Assembly: GCA_018398765.1 (NCBI GenBank)
Contig: JAHBMJ010001363.1
Location: 1 to 32,100, forward strand
Length of the DNA: 32,100 nucleotides
DNA from: Chromera velia
Taxonomy: Eukaryota > Sar > Chromeraceae
Direction: 5' to 3'
Below, piece by piece: positions 11,644-19,973 of the stretch (the first letter of the stretch is position 1; each line of letters starts with the position of its first letter). Below the pieces are notes generated by a model. The model was not told where the DNA came from and searched no databases. It saw only the letters and a program-made list of their open reading frames with translations. The position numbers and the translations under genes are program-made.

Positions 11644-12110
11644 TGCGAGTTTTCTCCTTCTTTTTGGAGAGGAAGACTCCTACCGATCGATGGTGAACGA
11701 GTAAGTTTCCCGACATTTTTTTTTAACAGAACCGTTTTAACTCACCATGCTAACGAGGTGCCAAGGTTGGCTGGCGTTTTGCTTTTGCACCTCAAGACGG
11801 CTCTTTTTCTTCCTTCGTTCCTTCCTTCCTTCCTTCCTGCTTTTCCTTTCACGGCGTGTGTGCCGATCAATCGCATCCCTTTGTGTTGGTGACTTGTGTA
11901 GCTGTGACTGCTGCGCTCGTTTTTTTTTTGTTTTTACCGTTCTTTTGTTCTCAGGAACTTGTGGCGTGCGCTCTTTTTGGGCGCATCCAAAGATTAGAGA
12001 CGAAGAGATGCGTTGGAATCGACTGATTGTTTTGTGCCTGCGACACGGTCATGCAAGCGCTCAGGAGGTTGCTGAGTGCGTGCTCGTGTTTCTTCTTCTC
12101 TCGCTCACTC

Positions 12111-12117
<7 letters not shown>

Positions 12118-12144
<27 letters not shown>
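12118..12144. repeat. CT dinucleotide microsatellite
   Basis: A run of CT units in pyrimidine-rich non-coding DNA. It is flanked by imperfect CT-rich sequence on both sides. Confidence 0.9.
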
Positions 12145-12147
<3 letters not shown>

Positions 12148-13080
12148 GCTGTCTTTTGTTCTCTTCTTTTCTCCTTTGTTTCTTCCTCTCTGCATGTCTC
12201 GTTTTGGGACTCGTTTGTTTTGTTATTCTGTCGGTTTTCAATTCTTTCTTTTGAAAGTTTCACACCGTGATGCAGTCTCTTTTTTATCGGGGACTGGTAG
12301 CAAGAAATTGACCGTCCATGCAGAAAGATGGAAAGATGGAATGGCCGACAGCTTCCCTCTTTCCTGACTCCGTCTCTTCCTTCACTCATGCATGCAAAAT
12401 GATGCAGAGTCGAAAGGGAGAGGAGGGGACGTGCCGATTCAAGAGGGGACCTTTCGGCTTGGTCGTCCCTCTGTTAAAATTGTCAAGAATGAAATTCGTT
12501 TTTACAAAGGAAAAGAAGAGTTGTAAGGCTGATGGGATGTAAATACATACAGAGCCATGCATTGCGGCGGCACTTTCTGTTGCTGTCGGTGCATGCGCTT
12601 GGATTTTGAGAAGGAAGAAAGTTTGATTTGCTGCACGGCATGCAAACGGTTGAAAGGAAGGACGTTCAAGTCGTTTCCTCACTGCAGGAAACAGAGAGAG
12701 GACAGCGCTGCATGACCCAAGTGGGTTGGACGTTTTTCGTGTTCGTGACTTGGTTGACTTCATGTCGTGTAAAGCGAGCTGCCAGCATGTGGGTCTTTAC
12801 GTCGTGCATGTCATGTTGTAGTACTTTGATGTGCGTGTGCATTCATGCATGTGGAGCAGATCAATGCGGATGCGCCCGCATTGGTTCTTCTGTCGCTCTC
12901 CCGTCGACAAGCCTACGCTTAACTCAAGCGCAGACTCGACTCTGATCGGGCGCGGAATCAACGTGCCGTGTACTTCCCTTTCTGCCTGGCAGATGTTCGT
13001 GTGCGTCTGTGTGTGTGTGTGTGTGTGGAAAGGGGAAGAAACATATCAAAGCCATAAATATTTACTTTTTCAGTCTCAAA

Positions 13081-13765
13081 GTTGAGGTCAGTTTAGGTCA
13101 GTTATAGAAATTGTGTATGCGCCAGAGTTACATCGGAGACTAAGACAACCTATGAAACTTAATAAAGAAATGTTAGAGCCTCGGTTAGATTTAGTGTTAG
13201 TGATTGATTGATTGATTGATATGTTCCGCCCTAGGGCCTTCCCGCTATGTCTATCTGTCGCCAGAGCTAAGTGATTTATTGGTGCCTTAGGTCGCCGGTT
13301 AAAAAAAAGTCTGACCCTCCAGGCATGGCCTCATTACCGCCTCAAGCCTGCCAGGTTTAAAACCAATTTTTGAGTATGTTATCGGGATCGATTAGTTAGC
13401 ATAATTTTTCTCTAGATTTTTCTATAAGAAAAAAAAAAATAATAAAGTTATTAAACGTTTTATCTCAAATCTGCACGTTAGACATTCGACATTCGGGTGG
13501 GAGGCCAATCCTCTAAAAATTAATCCTAATCTTTATGATTTTATATATAATATTATTTATGGTCGATCGGGGTACGCCTCTGCATGGTTTATGGTTGGGG
13601 TTAGGTATTAGGTGAGCGGGGTGCGCCTCTGTGCTGGGGACACCAAATTTAACATGGCTGGCCTGCTATCTGCGTATATATTAATCTGTACGTGTATTGT
13701 AATCCCGTCTAGAATAAAAATGTAAGAAATGCCAAGCTAAATGGGGGCCTGGTAGATGCAAAATC
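13081..13765. other. AT-rich spacer with a possible truncated LINE 3' end
   Basis: No open frame of note. At 13201-13220 there is a GATT run. Read on the minus strand, about 180 bp of moderately GC-rich sequence (from about 13380 down to 13225) ends in a TCAA-type tail. That resembles the 3' end of a non-LTR retrotransposon truncated at its 5' side. Two imperfect copies of a 'cggggtacgcctctg' motif occur near 13568 and 13617. The LINE identification rests on overall form only, since no reverse transcriptase is present. Confidence 0.35.
13761..13765. repeat. Target-site duplication, left copy (AAATC)
   Basis: AAATC directly precedes the left long terminal repeat. An identical AAATC directly follows the right one at 17528-17532. 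Five bases is a usual duplication length for LTR retrotransposon integration. Confidence 0.8.
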
Positions 13766-14127
13766 AGTTGAAGTACAGGCTATCTGGCACTATCTGAAGT
13801 TAAAGTACAGGGTACCTGGCACTATCTGCCGGGGTACCGTGCCGCGCATTAGGCCGGGCTTGTATCACGTACGCGTGTTACGCATATGCAGTGAATAATT
13901 GCCGCACTGGGCGATTATTGCGCGGATGTATCGTTTTATTAATATTATTTCTGTGCGTATCGTGCTTTGGATAGCATGCGAGATTGGATTCATTGTTTTG
14001 GTTTCGGATTGAGAGTATGACTATTACTTTTACCGACTTCTCCAGGAGCTGTACAGACTTGAGCACAGACCACAGAGACTTACCTGTCATGAGACCTTGA
14101 CACACACCTCCACCTTACCTTAGTTCT
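13766..14127 (+). repeat. Left long terminal repeat
   Basis: 362 bp, the same length as the right copy and alignable without gaps. It starts AGTTGAAG and ends TTAGTTCT. The first 64 bp are two tandem 32-bp units (13766-13797, 13798-13829). A hairpin with 10-bp arms lies at 13894-13919; one of its pairs is a G-T wobble here. The short minus-strand frame inside is shared with the other LTR and is not considered a gene. Confidence 0.9.
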
Positions 14128-14128
14128 A

Positions 14129-14140
14129 TGGTCAACAGCC
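14129..14140 (+). other. Candidate primer-binding site
   Basis: TGGTCAACAGCC starts one base after the left LTR. TGG is expected opposite a tRNA CCA end. The following bases could not be matched from memory to the 3' end of a known tRNA. The reverse complement GGCTGTTGACC resembles the anticodon arm of tRNA-Asn with one difference, so half-tRNA priming is a speculative alternative. Confidence 0.4.
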
Positions 14141-17007
14141 TACAGTGCTTGCTGTTGCTGTGTTGCAGTTCAAGATGTTTCCTCACCTTCTCTCTCTGTG
14201 ACTGAAGACCGCTCCTCTTCTCTTAAAGTAGCCTCAAGACATTCCTCTGTTCTTCGCAACGCATCTGTTTGCGCAGCCTGGTCGTTTCAATCATATCCTC
14301 GCTTTTGTAATAGAAATATTAGAAACCCTCCTAGCAGTTGTATACTCAGCAGCTAGATGAATCTTGACGAGTTTGCTTCTATGCACAAGGTGAACGATCT
14401 ACTGTTTGTGCACATCAGATGCAAGCAGGAGTGGAGAACTAGTTCTGGAGGGGGTCTTCCCTTAATCTGTAGAAGGAGAAGGAGTCGGGTGGACTCCAGT
14501 CCATGAAGCATTGCGGCTTCTGGTTGTGAAGGAAAGGAGACGGTTTGGACGACCTTCTGTAACAGCGCCTCTAAGCAGTCAAGGATGACTGACAGAGGTA
14601 TCTCTGTGGATCTCTCAAGTGCAGCTTCCTTATTGGGATTGGAATTTGTTTCACAAGTGAAGGAAAACCTTGCAAATGACCTCCTGTAGTGTGTTGATCT
14701 GTCCTTTCTCTCTCCTTCATGGTTCTTTGCGTGCCTTAGTTGACACTGTGAGCAGCCTGTACTGTCTCTTCCTGGTTTTCAACGTTCCACTCCACTTATG
14801 AGTGATGACTGAACAAACCAGGAGACAGGTCTGCACTGTTTTGTTTGCTTGTCATCTCACCCTGCGTAAAGTCTTCCAAAGGGAGAAGAAAAGAGTTCTG
14901 ATCATGGACCTTCATTCTGTGTGCTGTGCGGAGTTTGCCGTTTCGCCTGTGCCTGTCGCCTGTGCCGAATGGACGTCCTGAGTGAGAATGGGACGGTTCT
15001 TGATTTATGAGTGCCTGGACGTGCTCTGATACACAAATAAGTCATATCTGGATTGAGATGTGCACTGTGTCGGGGGCTGCCCACCCACGTTCATGAGTCT
15101 ATCGCCGGGCCACATTCCGTTGAATGAAGACGATTCATGAGGCAGTAGCCATACCTTTTAGAGCGGTGTGCTTGCCCTACATACTGTACCTGGTTGTATC
15201 GATTTCGTCTGGCTGTGTTTTCTCGGTTTTGTGAACAGATGGACTCGATGACTTCTATATAGGCTTTGTGGAGACTTCGAGTGCCTTAAGTTTCTGCACC
15301 TATCCTTAGATCCAAATCAGTCGATTTGTGAATATCCTTTTTCCACCTTGTCAACAACGGATGGCCGGGAGGGGGGATGAATACATGTAAGGACTGGGAT
15401 GATAGAGTAGTAGGTCCCTGCCTGAAAAGAAGAAAGGAAAAGAATTCTGTTTGAATCCGCTTTCCCAACGCAGAAGAACAAGAAGACAAACATGGATGTG
15501 TGTAAACGTCTAATCATTTTCTTTTCATTCATTTTTGAGACCTCTCTTCTCAAACTGTTTTTCTTTTTGTACTATATGAGTCTAAGCATCTAGTCTTTGT
15601 GTAACTTGTTGTAGTGGTAGCGGAAGATGACTGTGTTTTTAAGTAGCCAATGTTTCGTTCTTTCATCACTTTTCATTCAGAGTCTTACTCTTCTTTTTGT
15701 TTGATTTCTTTCCTCTTTTTCTTTTCTTTCTGGCGTCTTTCGCTCTTTCTTTCTTTGCTCTCTCATGCTCTTCTTCTTGTCTTTTCTCTTTTTTGATCAT
15801 CGTTTGACTAATAAAATAAGAAAAGAATGGGGGGGGAGCGGGGGTGCTGAAAAAAAAGGGCTAGAAGGAAAGAAAAGAACGAAATGATTTAACAATTGAA
15901 AACTTAAGGTTTTCTTTTCTCTTCTTTATTCTTTTTGCATTGCCTAAATATGCTTAGTGAAAGTTTTTTTTTCATATACAGCAAAATTGCTTTCTTTTGC
16001 GTTTTCTCTTTGTTCCACCGTTTATCGCTCTCTCTTTCTCTCTCTCTCCTCCTTCTCTTTGCAGTTCTTGCTTTTCTCTTCTCTTTTCAAACAAGTCAAC
16101 CTAAGCAATAGGTTGAGAAGGAATCACAGGAATGTGAGGGAATGGGGCGGATTGAAGAGAGAGGGGGGGGGAGATGGGGAAGAGAGAGAGGACACATCAT
16201 ACAGAAGGAACCGGAACGGAAAGATAGAAATGAAAGTGCATCATTCGTTTTTACTTTCATTCGGCAGTTCTGTTTTTCTTCTGAATTCACTGCATAGAAT
16301 TCACTGCATCTTATTTTCTTTTCAAAGATGTTCAATCTGTATGATGTGTTTGACTCGACTATTCGATTTGTGATTCGTTTTTATTTCTCGGATTGTTCTT
16401 TATTCTAGCTAAACAGTGTCCTTTCACCTTTCGATGGTTTTTTCACTTCTTTTCTTTTTATGAAAGGTTTTCTTCTCACATATTACGCATATCAATAGCA
16501 GAAGACAGACAAAGGAAGAAAAGAAGAAAACACAGCATAACAAAGATTGAGAAGAAAAGACGTTCAATAACATTCAACTTTCTTTTTTTTTTTGTTAACC
16601 AATTTGAATTTTGGTTTACTTTAATTCTGCAAGAGGAAAGCAGGTGATGCATGTAAGTCATCTATCATCGCTTTCATATTCTGACTGTCAGCGATTCATC
16701 TCATTAATATAAACGGTTTTTATTCATCCATTTATCAATCCAGATTTTCTCATCTACATTTAGGAATTCATCATTCTTTGATTGATTCCATAAGTCTGTT
16801 TCCTTTCCGGACTGAATTGATTTGTGATACAAATTTTGGTTTCCTTTTCTAAAAGAAGACAGAGCGGAGGAGAGATTAAAACAGATTGGTTTGATGAGTC
16901 AGACGTCACAGGAAAGTCTTTACTTTTGATGAAACTTTTCGACTTCTTACTTCCATTGGTCGTGAACAGTAGAGCTGCTACTACTAAAGCATGTAATGGT
17001 TCTTTTC

Positions 17008-17042
17008 GTTGTAGCTCAATGTTAGAGCATGCGGCTGTTTTC
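17008..17042 (+). other. tRNA-like 5' half (D-arm and part of an Asn-type anticodon arm)
   Basis: The sequence GTAGCTCAATGTTAGAGCAT has the form of a tRNA D-arm (GCTC/GAGC stem, seven-base loop) and is followed by GCGGCTGTT, as in many Asn tRNAs. The 3' side of the anticodon stem, the T-arm and the acceptor stem are absent. It is therefore not a functional tRNA gene. It may be a degraded tRNA-derived insert or chance. Confidence 0.3.
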
Positions 17043-17156
17043 ATTTTTATTGTTGGCATTGTCTTTGCTAGATTAAAATTGGTCCTGAGTCGTATCGTTC
17101 GCGTTGCCTTGCATATTTTTTCTGCAACGTTTTGCTTTTGCTTCGGCAACACAATC

Positions 17157-17165
17157 GAGGGGGAG
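17157..17165 (+). other. Polypurine tract
   Basis: GAGGGGGAG directly abuts the right LTR, where plus-strand DNA synthesis of an LTR retrotransposon is primed. It fixes the element's orientation. Confidence 0.75.
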
Positions 17166-17527
17166 AGTTGAAGTACAGGGTATCTGGCACTATCTGAAGT
17201 TGAAGTACAGGGTATCTGGCACTATCTGCCAGGGTACCGTGCCACACATTGGGCCAGGCTTGTGTCACGTACGCGTGTTGCATGCATGCAGCGAATAATC
17301 GCCGCGCTGGGCGATTATTGTGCGGACGTATCGTTTTATTAATATTATTTCTGTGTGTATCGTACTTTGGATAGCATGCGAGATTGGATTTATTGTTTTG
17401 GTTTCGGATTGAGAGTATGACTATTACTTTTATAGACTTTTCCAGGAGCTGTACAGACTTGAGCACAGACCACAGAGACTTACCTATCATGAGACCTTAA
17501 CACACACCTCCACCTTACCTTAGTTCT
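17166..17527 (+). repeat. Right long terminal repeat
   Basis: 362 bp, starting AGTTGAAG and ending TTAGTTCT. Two nearly perfect tandem 32-bp units open it (17166-17197, 17198-17229). A perfect hairpin lies at 17294-17319, with arms AATAATCGCC and GGCGATTATT around the loop GCGCTG. Confidence 0.9.
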
Positions 17528-17532
17528 AAATC
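17528..17532. repeat. Target-site duplication, right copy (AAATC)
   Basis: AAATC directly follows the right LTR and matches 13761-13765. Confidence 0.8.
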
Positions 17533-18245
17533 CCAGAAAATGTGAGGTATTCCATGGATGGTGCGGCGCGCGTTGCATGGCCCGCACCGTCTATCTACAC
17601 ATGTCATGGAGTTGCAGTAGGTTGCAGCTGCCACCGGGTAAGTGAGTTCCTGCGATGGCGCACGCACTCACGCATGTACTCACTTAACTCCGCGCGCAAT
17701 GCGCACGAACTGACTTGTAGTTTATAGTTTATAGTGCACCCCGACCAAACTATAAACTATAGTTTTAATAATTATACATAGTTTGCAGTTTTTTTTTTGC
17801 TGTTGTTTACAGATTTGTATGCAAATCGCGCGAGTCTTCGGCATGCCCATGCATTGCATGCGTACAGTTCAATCTGACGTGATCGATCCCATCCTATATA
17901 TATATTTAGCTGCATATATACATGCACATAAGTGTATGTCTTCTCCCTGTTTTCCTCCGAGCAGGATTCTTCCCCCCAAAGAAGCCCGGGAAGATTTTTC
18001 TGGGACAGGTAGTGCATGTGGCTCGCCTTTACCAGTCAGGGCGCTGGTCTCTGTTCTAGCGTCTCCAGGAAGCTAGGTGTCCAAAGTTATAGCGCAATAT
18101 AAAGTTTCGCCTGCGAAGAAGGATCGTCTTTTCATCCTTATCTCCGCATAACAAGCTTCATTCTTTTTCTGTAGGGAGCAAACTTTGCGCAGAATCGAAT
18201 AGAAAAAGAGAAGAAAGAAACGGGACAAAAAGAGGAGGAATTAAC
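17533..18245. other. Spacer and presumed promoter of the sushi/EGF gene
   Basis: No gene seen. It holds two hairpins: a GC-rich one near 17557-17587 (GGTGCGG/CCGCACC arms) and an AT-rich one at 17718-17759. An AT-rich stretch (17755-17790) and a TATATATA run (about 17895-17905) follow. The last 150 bp, purine-rich near the end, probably contain the 5' untranslated region of the gene starting at 18246. Confidence 0.45.
17718..17759. repeat. Inverted repeat with 13-bp arms
   Basis: The arms TAGTTTATAGTTT and AAACTATAAACTA pair perfectly around a 16-base GC-rich loop (17731-17746). The left arm is itself built from a repeated TAGTTTA unit. It sits 186 bp beyond the retrotransposon and could be a small inverted-repeat remnant or a hairpin upstream of the gene at 18246. 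Confidence 0.7.
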
Positions 18246-19067
18246 ATGCCGAAATTTACCGCTGTAGCCTCCGCCTCCTTCTTATTGTTCACGCATACCG
18301 GTGAGTCACTCTACCTCACTTCAGACATACAGAGGCCGGGGCAGCATTCCTATTTTGCCTCAGTCGGCGCTGATATTTGCTTATAGCCTAAGAATCAAAG
18401 TCTCCATGTATGCATTCGGCAAGCACGTTTTCCATCAGTCAAATGAACAGGAATGCATGCATGTGTATCCTCCTGCAGTTGGCCAGAACTGTGACGTCTC
18501 GACCACTTCGGCCATCAGTACAATATTTGACTCATCTGACGTCTTCAGCTCAGCTCTGTCCTCGTGGAGGGTCTTGAGGGACTCCAGTACAACAATCACA
18601 AGCATCACAGATGGGAACTGGGGCTCTATCTCTTTTGTATGTAATGACGGGTACAGCTTGGGTATGGGACCCCGTCAACTCGTGGGTACTACAGCAGTTA
18701 CTCCTCCGACATCTTATCGCGCTCCCCGAAGTGCACCGCTGGAGCTCTTTCGTTTACGTGGACAAACTACTACGATTGCTTCAGTTAGTGAGTGAATATC
18801 AGTTAGACAACCCTTGAGTGCGCATGCAAACCTTCAAACAAGTAATACGAAAAAGCACTGCATCCATTTGTGGACATTGGGAAGTGTGCGATGATGCCTA
18901 CGCTTTCCAGCGAGGAGTGGCCGTGCGACAGGTACACACCCAAGCCTTGACACTCGAAAAGAAGCAGGAAGAGACTCAGAAAGGGGCGGACAGACAGACA
19001 GACAGACAGATAGACAGACAGACAGACAGACACATACATACACAGACACACACACACACACACACAC

Positions 19068-19110
<43 letters not shown>

Positions 19111-19275
19111 GACAGATAGACACAGACACAGACACAGACACAGACACANNNNNNNNNNNNNNNNNNNNNNNNNNNNNNNNNNNNNNNNNNNNNNNNNNNN
19201 NNNNNNNNNNNNNNNNNNNNNNNNNNNNNNNNNNNNNNNNNNNNNNNNNNNNNNNNNNNNNNNNNNNNNGGGGGG

Positions 19276-19308
<33 letters not shown>

Positions 19309-19550
19309 GCAGGCAGGCAGACAGACAGACAGACAGATAGATTGATAGATAGACAGATAGACAGAGACACACAGAGACAGACAAAGACAGACAAAGGGAA
19401 CGGAAATCAGGCGGAGAAAGAAGGGAAAGATGGCTGGAGAAGCAGGGGGGGGAAACGGAGGATGAGAAGAAAGGAAACAAGAAAGAAGGGCAGAAACAAA
19501 GAACGAAAGAAAGAAAGAAAGAAAGAACGAACGAACGAACGAATGAACGA

Positions 19551-19582
<32 letters not shown>

Positions 19583-19673
19583 AAAAAAAAAAAAAGAAAG
19601 AACGAACGAACGAACAAACGAACGAACGAACAAACGAACGGACGAACGAAAGAAAGAAAGAAAGAAAGAAGGA

Positions 19674-19705
<32 letters not shown>

Positions 19706-19761
19706 ACGAACGAACGAAAGAAAAAAAGAAAGAACGAACGAGCGAACAAACGAACGAACGA

Positions 19762-19797
<36 letters not shown>

Positions 19798-19833
19798 ACG
19801 AAAGAAAGAAAGAAAGAACGAACGAACGAACGA

Positions 19834-19865
<32 letters not shown>

Positions 19866-19925
19866 ACGAACGAACGAACAAAAGAATGAACGAACGAACG
19901 AACGAACGAACGAACGAACGAACGA

Positions 19926-19973
<48 letters not shown>

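Larger units (their letters stand above)
9897..13080. other. Long pyrimidine-rich spacer with microsatellites, no gene seen
   Basis: About 3.2 kb downstream of the Maf gene. An AATAAA at 10309-10314 could end the Maf transcript but is over 400 nt from the stop. The plus strand is T- and C-rich with CT runs (11481-11517, 12118-12144) and a GT/GCGT array (11522-11643). Open frames reach 206 residues, but they are Ser/Leu/Phe-rich or, on the other strand, Arg/Glu/Lys-rich, as expected from biased DNA. No set of phase-compatible exons and no domain was found. Unseen introns or untranslated regions cannot be excluded. Confidence 0.5.
13766..17527 (+). mobile_element. Non-autonomous LTR retrotransposon, complete
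   Basis: Two direct repeats of 362 bp (13766-14127 and 17166-17527) flank 3,038 bp of internal DNA, and AAATC duplications flank the whole. The orientation is plus. A possible primer-binding site beginning TGG lies one base after the left LTR, and a polypurine tract GAGGGGGAG (17157-17165) directly abuts the right LTR. The internal region has no gag, protease, reverse transcriptase, RNase H or integrase frame on either strand; the longest frames (138 and 115 residues) have no recognisable domain. This is the structure of a LARD- or TRIM-like element that depends on proteins supplied in trans. LTR termini are AG...CT instead of the common TG...CA. By hand count the LTRs differ at about 27 of 362 positions, so the insertion is not recent. 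Confidence 0.88.

Noticed and set aside
11294-11716. Frames with Cys-Val or His-Thr-Arg repeats over the GT/GCGT array
   Set aside because: They are products of the microsatellite, not genes.
13878-14105. Minus-strand frame conserved in both LTR copies (13878-14105 and 17068-17490)
   Set aside because: Its conservation is explained by LTR duplication. It has no domain and is antisense to the element's orientation.
17008-17075. tRNA-Asn gene
   Set aside because: Only the D-arm and part of the anticodon arm are present. The 3' half of the anticodon stem, the T-arm and the acceptor pairing are missing.
14128-17165. Possible gag/pol in the retrotransposon interior
   Set aside because: No frame longer than 138 residues and no recognisable protease, reverse transcriptase, RNase H or integrase motif on either strand.
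18637-18656. A 20-nt intron GTATGT...ACAG that would also restore the frame of the first sushi-like module
   Set aside because: It would delete the conserved VCNDGYS core, including a module Cys, and is far shorter than any well-supported intron here. A 44-nt alternative or a one-base sequence error is more likely.
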